A stretch of 12,259 nucleotides of DNA from an uncultured Eubacteriales bacterium (GTDB lineage: Bacteria > Bacillota > Clostridia > Lachnospirales > Lachnospiraceae), in the NCBI GenBank assembly GCA_900549105.1, contig URND01000092.1:1-12259 (forward strand), read 5' to 3'. The notes under the pieces were generated by a model that saw only the letters and a program-made list of their open reading frames with translations, ran no database searches and had not been told where the DNA came from. The translations under genes and the position numbers were made by a program. Positions 6,901 through 12,259 of this stretch are shown here, in pieces (the stretch's first letter is position 1; every line of letters begins with the position of its first letter).

Positions 6901-6926
6901 GCTTTGCGAAAAAATGGAAAGAACAC

Positions 6927-6954
6927 TTGACATTTGAACAAGATAAGATATAAT
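6927..6954 (+). promoter_or_regulatory. Strong sigma-A promoter for the HTH/membrane-protein pair
   Basis: A perfect TTGACA (6927-6932) and a perfect TATAAT (6949-6954) have a 16-base spacer and lie 41 bases before the ATG at 6996. This is the best consensus promoter in the window. No clear operator palindrome overlaps it. Confidence 0.85.
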
Positions 6955-6995
6955 AAAATTATGGAAAGCAAACTTTACATAGCGGGAGAGTTGTT

Positions 6996-7205
6996 ATGAA
7001 GAATCGGCTGGAAGAGTTAAGAAAACAACGGAATATTAAGCAGGAAGAGCTGGCGGAGGCGTTGGAAGTGTCCAGGCAGACGATAGGTTCTCTGGAGAAT
7101 GGGAGATATAATCCATCGATTATACTTGCCTTTAAAATCGCGCGTTATTTTAATATGAGCATTGAAGAGATATTTATTTATGAGGAGGCGAAATCGGATG
7201 AATAA
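6996..7205 (+). CDS. Small XRE-family transcriptional regulator, 69 aa
   Basis: A protein consisting almost entirely of one Cro/CI-type helix-turn-helix: RLEELRKQRNIKQEELAEALEVSRQTIGSLENGRYNPSI covers residues 4-42, and the typical IARYFNMSIEEIF follows. Members of this very short group usually repress their own operon. GCGGGAGAG (6982-6990) is the ribosome binding site. The stop codon overlaps the start of the following membrane-protein gene by 8 bases, so the two are translationally coupled. This pairing of a tiny HTH with a small multi-helix membrane protein is common in Firmicutes, and the membrane protein may modulate the regulator, although this is inference. Confidence 0.93.
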   Translation: MKNRLEELRKQRNIKQEELAEALEVSRQTIGSLENGRYNPSIILAFKIARYFNMSIEEIFIYEEAKSDE

Positions 7206-7626
7206 ACGGGAAAATCGGAATATGATTATATTGTTTCTTGCTGGCTGCGTTCTCGCTGCGGCAGGCATCATCATGGATATTGATTATTATTCATCAATAA
7301 TGGTTGGGTGCGGCGCGGGGATGAGTCTGAACTGTGTCGGGAACTGGATTCGAAATTATTATCATAATAAACCGGAAAACAGGGAAGCTTATGAGAAAAA
7401 GAAAAAACTTCAGGATATCGATTTAAAAGACGAGAGAAAAATATATATTCGATATAAGTCGGGATATGTTGCATGGAATGCATTTATGGTCCTCTATTTT
7501 ATTGCGGCTTTTGTGCTGTCATTACTCAAAGTAAATTATCTGATTATATGTTTTTGCTTTGCAATGGCTGTTGTGCATTACCTGGTGGCTGCGGTTATTT
7601 ATAAACACCTCTGCAGGAAAATGTAG
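7198..7626 (+). CDS. Four-helix integral membrane protein paired with the HTH regulator, 142 aa
   Basis: A small membrane protein of no assigned function. Hydrophobic segments lie at about residues 9-26, 32-50, 90-110 and 113-136, with a highly charged loop (51-88, rich in Lys, Glu and Asp) between helices 2 and 3. I chose ATG 7198 because GAGGAGG (7182-7188) sits 9 bases upstream; an in-frame ATG at 7162 lies deeper inside the HTH gene and lacks a site. The 8-base overlap with the regulator gene indicates coupled translation. Such proteins accompany short XRE regulators and carry various DUF names; I cannot assign one with certainty. A strong terminator follows at 7664-7701. Confidence 0.87.
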   Translation: MNKRENRNMIILFLAGCVLAAAGIIMDIDYYSSIMVGCGAGMSLNCVGNWIRNYYHNKPENREAYEKKKKLQDIDLKDERKIYIRYKSGYVAWNAFMVLYFIAAFVLSLLKVNYLIICFCFAMAVVHYLVAAVIYKHLCRKM

Positions 7627-7663
7627 CTGTGGGGAAATATCTGTTAAACAATAAATATTACAT

Positions 7664-7701
7664 AAAAAAAGCTGATAAATTCGTATTATTCAGCTTTTTT
7701 T
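7664..7701 (+). terminator. Intrinsic terminator after the HTH/membrane-protein pair
   Basis: AAAAAAAGCTGA (7664-7675) and TCAGCTTTTTTT (7690-7701) form a perfect 12-bp stem with a 14-base loop and a U-run. The A-run on the left arm could make it work in both directions. It separates this unit from the ior promoter 43 bases on. Confidence 0.88.
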
Positions 7702-7743
7702 ATGCCTGTTTTTGGGTAAAAGGCCAAAGTTCCGCCAAATATA

Positions 7744-7771
7744 TTGAAATTTGTATAATACGTGGTAGAAT
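7744..7771 (+). promoter_or_regulatory. Sigma-A promoter of the ior operon
   Basis: TTGAAA (7744-7749) and TAGAAT (7766-7771) have a 16-base spacer, predicting transcription from about 7778. A second possible -10, TATAAT at 7754-7759, lies within the spacer but has no matching -35. The predicted start coincides with the palindrome at 7777-7790. Confidence 0.6.
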
Positions 7772-7776
7772 ATTAG

Positions 7777-7790
7777 TGACAAATTTGTCA
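7777..7790. promoter_or_regulatory. Perfect 14-bp palindrome overlapping the ior transcription start (putative operator)
   Basis: TGACAAATTTGTCA is a perfect palindrome, flanked by AATAT (7770-7774) and ATATT (7790-7794) as an imperfect outer repeat. Its position just after the -10 is typical of a repressor operator. It lacks a GC-rich stem and a U-tract, so it is not a terminator. The binding protein is unknown; no regulator gene lies next to the operon in this window except the XRE protein at 6996-7205. Confidence 0.5.
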
Positions 7791-7856
7791 ATATTCCCAG
7801 TCTGACATTGATAAGCAAAGCAGTTGGATATCGGGAAAGGGAGGTGACTTAAATCC

Positions 7857-9740
7857 ATGGAATGGACAATAACAGCTGATGCCCCTGGAAAGGTTTGTTT
7901 AATGCAGGGGAATGAAGCCGTTGTGCGTGGAGCGGTTGAGGCCGGTATAAATTTTGCGGCGTCTTATCCGGGTTCTCCGTCTTCACAGGTACTGGGCATG
8001 TTGGGAAAGATTGCCCGGGAACGAAATTTTTATGCGGAGTGGTCAACGAATGAGGTATGTGCGTTAGAGGCCTGTATCGGTGCATCACTTGCAAATGCGA
8101 GGTCGTTATGCGTTGTAAAGCAGAATGGTCTTTTATGTGTAGCCGATGCACTTCACTGTGGTGCACAGCATGGAATTAAGGGCGGGCTTGTCATTATCAC
8201 ATCGGATGACCCGAGTGCACACTCAAGCACCAATGAGTTTGACTCGCGTTATCAGGCCATGTCTGCCGATGTGCCGATGCTTGAGCCTACAAATATGCAG
8301 GAAGCAAAAGACATGATTCCATATGCTTTTGAGCTTTCCGAAAAAACGCAGCAGATGGTTATCGTGCGTTTGACGACCCGTGTCTGTCATGGGCGAGGAA
8401 ATGTGGTTTTGGGTGAGCTGCCGGAGAAACCCCATCAGATGCAGCAGGTTGGGGAGTGGGACAGATTAACCTGTGTCAATTATCTCCATGAGCCGATGCT
8501 GAAAAAACTGGATAATATTCAGGAAGTTTTTGAAACCTGTCCATATAATCATTATGAAGGACCGGAACAGCCAAAGAAACTGATTGTGGCCGGAGGAACC
8601 GGGCGGCTTTACTGCCATGAGGCGATTCGCCGTCTGGAGGTGGGCGATGAAGTGGGACTTTTAAGTCTTGCAACCGTATGGCCATTGCCGGAAAAATATA
8701 TTCTTCAGTATATGCGTTCCGCGGAGCAGGCGCTTGTTTTAGAAGAAGTGGACCCTGTGCTGGAGCATAATCTGCAGGCCCTTGCGGGTAAATATCGTTT
8801 AAATATTGCGTTTACAGGCCGGTCCGACGGCGCGCTGCCGAGAATCGGAGAATTAAATCCGGATATTGTTATGAACGCGGTTGCTGCGCTGGCAGATACG
8901 CCGGATTATGAAGAAAAGACAGGTGTGGCCGATACACTGCCGGTACGTGATCTGACATTCTGTGCAGGCTGCCCGCATCGTGCAACATTTTATTTATTAA
9001 AGAAAGCATTAAAATATGAAAAGAATCCGGGAATCGTTGTCGGCGATATCGGATGTTACATAATGTCCAGTCAGGCGGCCGGTTTCTGGGCTTATCAGGC
9101 ATGTAATGCCATGGGTTCCGGCGTCAACCTGGCGGAAGGTCTCGGACAGCTGACTTCTTATGGTCTGGACCAGAAGGTTGTGACGATGTGCGGTGACTCC
9201 ACATTTTTCCACACCATTATCCCGGGCCTGGTTAATGCCCGCTATCATCATGCCAATATGCTCCTGATGGTTTTGGATAATTCGGCGACAGCAATGACCG
9301 GCTTCCAGCCCCATCCGGGTACCGGAATTACAGCGATGGGCGATCAGACTCAGCCGATGTCGATTGAGAAGATTTGTGAGGCGATTGGCTGCCAGGTAAC
9401 CATTGCAGACCCGTTTGATGTTCAGGGAACATCGAAAGTTCTTCGGGATTTATTGAATCAGGACGGCCTGAAGGTTCTCATTATGAAACAGCCATGTGCA
9501 ACCCTCATGTCCAAGCAGGAGACAAAACGCCGCAGAGTTTATGTGGATCAGGATATCTGCTATGGCGATGGCTGCGGTTGTGATAAATTCTGCAGCCGTG
9601 TCTGGGGATGTCCGGGCAATTCATGGGACTTCACAAAAAATAAAGCTAAAATTGACCCGATGTCCTGTGTGGGCTGCGGTGTATGCGCACAGCTTTGTCC
9701 GTCTGGAGCTATCAAAGTGGAAGGCGGTGAGGAAGAATGA
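7857..9740 (+). CDS. iorA: Indolepyruvate ferredoxin oxidoreductase alpha subunit
   Basis: The catalytic subunit of an aryl-2-oxoacid:ferredoxin oxidoreductase. With CoA and TPP it converts indolepyruvate, phenylpyruvate or hydroxyphenylpyruvate to the aryl-acetyl-CoA plus CO2 and reduces ferredoxin. In its 627 aa, residues ~15-180 are the pyrimidine-binding domain (ASYPGSPSS, 35-43; SDDPSAHSSTNE, 116-127). FCAGCPHR (369-376) is the IorA-specific motif. GDIGC (397-401) and CGDSTFFH with LDNSATAMTG (445-452, 473-482) form the TPP/metal site. The C-terminus is a two-cluster ferredoxin: C568, C573, C575, C579 and C585 in an irregular first motif, then canonical C604-x2-C607-x2-C610-x3-C614-P. 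The AAAGGGAGGTGA (7836-7847) site is strong. The stop overlaps the iorB start (ATGA). The operon suggests fermentative aromatic amino acid breakdown, or the reverse carboxylating synthesis. Confidence 0.95.
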   Translation: MEWTITADAPGKVCLMQGNEAVVRGAVEAGINFAASYPGSPSSQVLGMLGKIARERNFYAEWSTNEVCALEACIGASLANARSLCVVKQNGLLCVADALHCGAQHGIKGGLVIITSDDPSAHSSTNEFDSRYQAMSADVPMLEPTNMQEAKDMIPYAFELSEKTQQMVIVRLTTRVCHGRGNVVLGELPEKPHQMQQVGEWDRLTCVNYLHEPMLKKLDNIQEVFETCPYNHYEGPEQPKKLIVAGGTGRLYCHEAIRRLEVGDEVGLLSLATVWPLPEKYILQYMRSAEQALVLEEVDPVLEHNLQALAGKYRLNIAFTGRSDGALPRIGELNPDIVMNAVAALADTPDYEEKTGVADTLPVRDLTFCAGCPHRATFYLLKKALKYEKNPGIVVGDIGCYIMSSQAAGFWAYQACNAMGSGVNLAEGLGQLTSYGLDQKVVTMCGDSTFFHTIIPGLVNARYHHANMLLMVLDNSATAMTGFQPHPGTGITAMGDQTQPMSIEKICEAIGCQVTIADPFDVQGTSKVLRDLLNQDGLKVLIMKQPCATLMSKQETKRRRVYVDQDICYGDGCGCDKFCSRVWGCPGNSWDFTKNKAKIDPMSCVGCGVCAQLCPSGAIKVEGGEEE

Positions 9741-10372
9741 AAAAGTTGAAATTTGACCCGCTGAACATTGTTATCTGCGGTATTGGCGGTCAGGGAAATG
9801 TACTGGCCTCCGAAATCGTTGCCAGCACGATGAATGATTTGGGTTATCGGGTGGCTGTCGGAGAAACCTACGGTGCATCCCAGAGAGGCGGTTCGGTTAT
9901 GAGCCATGTGCGTGTATCCGAAACGGAAGATTTGGGCGTTTTGATTCCTTCCGGTGAAGCCCATATTATTATCGGTTTTGAGCCTCTTGAGACATTGCGG
10001 ATGGCGCGCCAGTATGCCGGAGCAAATACAATGGTTATTTATGACCCGCGCCCGGTTTATCCGTTGGGCGTATTGCAGGGAAATCAGAACTATCCGCCGA
10101 TTGAAGAGATTAAAAAAGAACTCGAAGCGCTGACTGCAGAAGCCCATGCGGTGCAGGCTGCGGATATTGCCATGGAAATCGGCGATACAAGAGCGGCGAA
10201 CGTGGCATTGCTTGGCGCATTCAGCCGGTTGGAGGGTTCGCCGTTAAATACAGAAGAACTGGCGGCTATTTTGGCACAGCGTTTCCAGGGCCGGGCTTTG
10301 GAAATCAACCAGAAAGCCTTTGCCAGAGGCTGTGAAGCCATCGACGGGGAAGGAGGCGGAGCAGATGAGTGA
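9737..10372 (+). CDS. iorB: Indolepyruvate oxidoreductase beta subunit (2-oxoacid:acceptor oxidoreductase gamma domain)
   Basis: The second subunit of the IOR complex, 211 aa, cytoplasmic. It carries the pyruvate/ketoisovalerate oxidoreductase gamma domain: NIVICGIGGQGNVLASEI (10-27) is the glycine-rich phosphate loop presumed to bind CoA, and YGASQRGGSVMSHVR (45-59) is the diagnostic second motif, with ANVALLGAF further on. It supplies the CoA-site domain missing from IorA. The length is normal for the family. Its ATG overlaps the iorA stop by four bases, and its own last codons overlap the next gene by eight bases, so subunits are translated in a coupled series. The C-terminal GEGGGADE tail is short, acidic and not conserved in function. 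I am confident in the family; the substrate preference among aryl oxoacids is not readable. Confidence 0.95.
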   Translation: MKKLKFDPLNIVICGIGGQGNVLASEIVASTMNDLGYRVAVGETYGASQRGGSVMSHVRVSETEDLGVLIPSGEAHIIIGFEPLETLRMARQYAGANTMVIYDPRPVYPLGVLQGNQNYPPIEEIKKELEALTAEAHAVQAADIAMEIGDTRAANVALLGAFSRLEGSPLNTEELAAILAQRFQGRALEINQKAFARGCEAIDGEGGGADE

Positions 10373-10625
10373 TATCATTACTGTACATTTTCAGCATCAT
10401 ACCACGGATGCAACGCTTACCTTAGAGCTCCCGAGAAATACGGTGATTGACACGCTGACACCACATTTATATGAGGCGGGATTTATAGACCCCCAGAAGC
10501 CGGGGTATAGATATCTTGTTCAGGATCATCTTTGCGGTTCCAAACATATTCTTGGAAACTATCTGCCGGACAGCGCAGATGAGATGACTGTAAAGGTATT
10601 TAATATACCGACAATTATGACATAG
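10365..10625 (+). CDS. Small ubiquitin-fold protein (YukD/EsaB-like) inside the ior operon
   Basis: An 86-aa protein with the pattern of a beta-grasp fold: strands ITVHFQHH and ATLTLELP (5-23), a helix NTVIDTLTPHLYEAGF (25-40), then PGYRYLVQ (46-53), HILGNYLP (61-68) and the closing strand DEMTVKVF (72-79). The order and spacing resemble YukD/EsaB ubiquitin-like proteins of type VII secretion, but no WXG100 or EssC gene is nearby. It ends in PTIMT and so lacks the C-terminal Gly-Gly needed by ThiS/MoaD carriers or ubiquitin-type conjugation. I chose ATG 10365 because AAGGAGG (10350-10356) precedes it by 8 bases; it overlaps the iorB end by 8 bases (ATGAGTGA). Its placement between iorB and the FrhB-like gene suggests a structural, assembly or protein-interaction role in that redox complex. 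Family assignment is by pattern only. Confidence 0.85.
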   Translation: MSDIITVHFQHHTTDATLTLELPRNTVIDTLTPHLYEAGFIDPQKPGYRYLVQDHLCGSKHILGNYLPDSADEMTVKVFNIPTIMT

Positions 10626-10637
10626 GGGGGATATGAA

Positions 10638-11705
10638 ATGTTAAGTACATTTGCGCTTGATACACAAGTGATTAAGCCTGGGCTTTGTACGGGCTGCGGT
10701 GCTTGCCAGGGCATGTGCCCTTATTGGGATTCTTATGAAGGCCGTACAATATGTTTCTTTGATTGTGAGCGCACGGAGGGCCGCTGTCAGGCTTTTTGTC
10801 CGCGTATGCCGGCAGATTTGGATGCTTTGAAAAATAAATTTTTCCCGGCAGAGACGCTGACACCGGAGATTGGACCGTTCCGGGGACTTTATCTGACCCG
10901 GGCTACAGATGCGGCCATTCGCGGCAATGCACAGCACGGCGGTACAATGACAGCCCTTGTAGAGCTTGCATTAAAGGAAGGTTTTATTGATTCAGCAGTT
11001 TTGACCCAGTCCAAAGGCGGTTTGGATGCAAAAGGCGTTCTTGCCACGACAGCCGAAGAAATTCGCGCCTGTTCAGGAAGCACATTTCAGATTCCGCCGA
11101 CACTGGCAGTTTTGAATCAGGCATTAAAAGAAAACAAATATCATAAGATTGGCGTTGTCGGGACACCGTGTAAGACGCTGGCAGTTTATAAAATGAAATC
11201 TAAACCGCTGCCGGAAAATGATAACAATGCGGATAATATCGGCATGGTATTCGGATTGTTCTGCGGATGGGGATTGGAATGGAACGACATTCACAATCTG
11301 ACAGCAAAATATGCGGATCCGGAGAAAGTAAGCCACATGGATATTCCGCCGAGCAAATACCATTCTCTGGTACTGCGTGAGGACGGAAAAGATATTTCTG
11401 TCGATTTGGACGAAGTCAACCCTATCGTTCGTCAGGCCTGCCATGCCTGCACCGATATGACCGCAGAATTCAGTGATTTATCTGTGGGCGGCGCCCGCAG
11501 TGCGGACGGATGGGATGTTGATAAGGGATGGAATCAGGTGATTGTCCGTACAGAAAAGGGTGAGCAGCTTTTGAATCTGGCCCGCGAAAAAGGTATTCTG
11601 GAATTTAAAGATGTGCCGGAAACCGGTTTGCAGAAGATTAAAAATGCTTCCCTCGGAAAGAAACGTAATGGCGAAGCATATATGCGCGAACTGAACAGCA
11701 AATAG
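10638..11705 (+). CDS. FrhB/FdhB-type iron-sulfur flavoprotein (coenzyme F420 hydrogenase/dehydrogenase beta subunit family)
   Basis: A 355-aa protein of the F420 dehydrogenase beta-subunit superfamily, whose members move electrons between ferredoxin, flavin and F420 or other acceptors. An N-terminal ferredoxin-like motif, C17-x2-C20-x2-C23-x3-C27-P, is followed by C39, C43, C50 and C54, perhaps a second cluster. The FrhB N-domain is marked by AQHGGTMTALVELALKEGFI (98-117). The C-domain has VVGTPCKTLAVYK (173-185), GLFCGWG (206-212), CHAC (268-271) and LSVGGARSADGWDVDKGWNQVIVRTEKG (281-308). C178, C209, C268 and C271 may bind the family's [4Fe-4S]. Clostridia generally do not make F420, so the flavin and another partner, such as IorAB-reduced ferredoxin, are more likely substrates. 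A GGGGGGA site (10625-10631) precedes the ATG by 6 bases. It is the last gene, ended by the terminator at 11725. Confidence 0.9.
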   Translation: MLSTFALDTQVIKPGLCTGCGACQGMCPYWDSYEGRTICFFDCERTEGRCQAFCPRMPADLDALKNKFFPAETLTPEIGPFRGLYLTRATDAAIRGNAQHGGTMTALVELALKEGFIDSAVLTQSKGGLDAKGVLATTAEEIRACSGSTFQIPPTLAVLNQALKENKYHKIGVVGTPCKTLAVYKMKSKPLPENDNNADNIGMVFGLFCGWGLEWNDIHNLTAKYADPEKVSHMDIPPSKYHSLVLREDGKDISVDLDEVNPIVRQACHACTDMTAEFSDLSVGGARSADGWDVDKGWNQVIVRTEKGEQLLNLAREKGILEFKDVPETGLQKIKNASLGKKRNGEAYMRELNSK

Positions 11706-11724
11706 AAGGAATGATTCGTGGAAA

Positions 11725-11765
11725 ATCTCCGATAGAGCAACTATGCCCTGTCGGAGATGTTTTTA
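11725..11765 (+). terminator. Intrinsic terminator of the ior operon
   Basis: ATCTCCGATAG (11725-11735) pairs with CTGTCGGAGAT (11748-11758), with one U-G pair, around a 12-base loop. GTTTTTATT follows. It closes the iorA-iorB-Ubl-FrhB transcript; its U-tract abuts the -35 of the next promoter. Confidence 0.9.
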
Positions 11766-11794
11766 TTGCAAAGCTATAATAAGTGTGCTATATT
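11766..11794 (+). promoter_or_regulatory. Sigma-A promoter upstream of the cobalamin riboswitch
   Basis: TTGCAA (11766-11771) and TATATT (11789-11794) have a 17-base spacer, placing transcription start near 11801, about 13 bases before the first paired bases of the riboswitch. A TATAAT at 11775-11780 is an alternative -10 without a good -35. Confidence 0.6.
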
Positions 11795-11813
11795 ATCCAT
11801 AACTGAATAAGAT

Positions 11814-11997
11814 AACAGCAGGTGTCAGACAGAAATGTTTTTATTTTTTACATTCGGGTCTGGTGAAAAGGGAAACAGGTGAGAATCCTGTACGAACTCG
11901 TCACTGTATTTAGGGAGCTTAGGCCGAAATATCACTGGGAAACCGGGAAGATGGCCGAAGGCGTTGAACTATAAGCCAGGAGACCTGCCTGACTGTT
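11814..11997 (+). ncRNA. Cobalamin (B12) riboswitch aptamer
   Basis: The conserved core is readable. AAAAGGGAA (11866-11874) is followed by CAGGTGAGAATCCTG, which is the usual GGTGAAAATCC-type stem-loop. Then come the CACTGTA motif (11902-11908), CACTGGGAAACCGGGAAG (11933-11950) and the terminal B12 box AAGCCAGGAGACCTGCC (11973-11989). The closing P1 helix is AACAGCAGG (11814-11822) with CCTGACTGTT (11988-11997), with one bulged base. The segment between the GGTGAGAATCC stem and CACTGTA reads TACGAACTCGT rather than the commoner GCCCCCGCAA form, a known type of variation. It binds a cobalamin cofactor and should shut off the downstream secreted-protein gene when B12 is plentiful. Confidence 0.93.
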
Positions 11998-12081
11998 GTA
12001 CAGGAGCAGATTGTTCCAGGCCACGAGTAATTGGTTGTACAAAAATGGAGGAAAATTATAATAAATTCACAAGGCCATTTT

Positions 12082-12119
12082 ATACCCTTTTACGGATGAT
12101 TTCGTGGAAGGGTATTTTT
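12082..12119 (+). terminator. Riboswitch expression-platform terminator
   Basis: TACCCTTTTACG (12083-12094) pairs with CGTGGAAGGGTA (12103-12114) through 12 positions, two of them U-G, around an 8-base loop. TTTTT follows. It lies between the aptamer and the start codon at 12153, so it fits transcription termination control. A GGAGG at about 12046-12050 upstream of it has no associated gene I trust. Confidence 0.8.
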
Positions 12120-12152
12120 GGTGACAGAAAAGTAGTAGGGAGAGAGTAAAAG

Positions 12153-12259
12153 ATGAAACACAATTCCAAGCAATTTTTGGCCTTATTTATGGCAGCATCT
12201 ATGGCAGTTGCACCGGTATCGGGAGTGTATGCGGAAGATCAGAATGCAGCTGTAGAAAA
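12153..12259 (+). CDS. 5' end of a secreted protein under cobalamin riboswitch control (truncated by window end)
   Basis: Only 35 complete codons are present. They start at ATG 12153, with GGGAGAGAG (12138-12146) as ribosome binding site. The sequence is a Sec signal peptide: a basic start (MKHNSK), a hydrophobic core (FLALFMAASMAVAPVSG) and a likely signal peptidase I site after VYA at residue 27, just before EDQNAAVE. There is no lipobox cysteine, so it is not an obvious lipoprotein. The B12 riboswitch upstream suggests a role in corrinoid capture or uptake, or in a B12-linked surface process. In Firmicutes such genes include cobalamin-binding surface proteins and cell-wall proteins, but nothing in these 35 codons identifies the family. 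The rest lies outside the window. Confidence 0.85.
   Translation, partial: MKHNSKQFLALFMAASMAVAPVSGVYAEDQNAAVE

Noticed and set aside
6778..6921. Possible short CRISPR array from the tandem repeats
   Set aside because: Only two local copies exist, the repeat is about 50 bases with a ~22-base spacer that is itself GC-palindromic, and there are no cas genes. It fits an extragenic palindromic repeat better.
6679..6930. An 83-codon open frame on + with an internal repeat (YTRSGIPYVKCFAWAR / YTHSGIPHVRCSAWAR)
   Set aside because: The protein repeat is only the translation of the two 72-base-spaced DNA repeats, which happen to stay in frame. The frame also runs through the terminator hairpin and has no ribosome binding site.
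9560..10147. A 195-codon open frame on the - strand opposite iorA/iorB
   Set aside because: It is fully antisense to well-supported genes with strong family motifs and has no recognisable domain, promoter or ribosome binding site.
10365..10625. Assignment of the small ubiquitin-fold protein as a ThiS/MoaD sulfur carrier
   Set aside because: The C-terminus is PTIMT and not Gly-Gly, and no adenylyltransferase (ThiF/MoeB) gene is adjacent.
11964..12149. A 61-codon open frame on + across the end of the riboswitch
   Set aside because: It overlaps the B12 box and the terminator stem, has no ribosome binding site and reads through structured RNA. The real gene starts at 12153.

Overview
The window looks like a chromosomal segment of an anaerobic, low-to-mid G+C Firmicute, most likely a gut-type Clostridia/Lachnospiraceae member. 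This is inferred from the strong AGGAGG-type ribosome binding sites, sigma-A promoters, intrinsic terminators with U-tails, a desulfoferrodoxin-type protein, a ferredoxin-dependent 2-oxoacid oxidoreductase, an FrhB-type iron-sulfur flavoprotein and a cobalamin riboswitch. No rRNA, tRNA, transposase, integrase or CRISPR array was seen. All supported genes lie on the + strand.

Layout. (1) 69-2087: an orphan, very AT-rich, TTG-started gene for a 672-aa protein with N-terminal membrane segments; its base composition differs sharply from the rest and suggests acquisition. (2) 2219-4090: three apparently single genes, namely an XRE regulator fused to a complete desulfoferrodoxin (superoxide reductase-like) module, an FMN nitroreductase, and a SnoaL/NTF2-fold small protein. 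(3) 4125-6748: a likely operon of a neurotransmitter:sodium symporter (NSS) family transporter, a free methionine-(R)-sulfoxide reductase (GAF fold) and a GNAT acetyltransferase. It has its own promoter, a hairpin resembling an attenuator in its leader, and a strong terminator after the GNAT gene. (4) 6778-6900: two tandem copies of a palindrome-rich repeat, with a third, diverged copy at 4222-4264 in the transporter leader. (5) 6927-7701: a promoter, a small XRE regulator translationally overlapped with a four-helix membrane protein, and a terminator. (6) 7744-11766: an operon with a promoter, a 14-bp perfect palindrome at the predicted transcription start, iorA, iorB, a small ubiquitin-fold (YukD/EsaB-like) protein, an FrhB/F420-dehydrogenase-beta-like iron-sulfur flavoprotein, and a terminator. 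(7) 11766-12259: a promoter, a cobalamin riboswitch with a terminator as expression platform, and the first 35 codons of a secreted protein that runs off the window.

How the genes work together. The clearest functional unit is the ior operon. IorAB would oxidatively decarboxylate aryl-2-oxoacids (indolepyruvate, phenylpyruvate and similar) to aryl-CoA while reducing ferredoxin. The co-translated FrhB-like protein, with up to three iron-sulfur sites and a probable flavin, is a plausible partner for passing those electrons on. The ubiquitin-like protein between them has no obvious precedent that I know of and is the most interesting item here. Several other genes (SOR-like regulator, nitroreductase, fRMsr) concern redox or oxidative damage, in keeping with an anaerobe, although they are not one operon.
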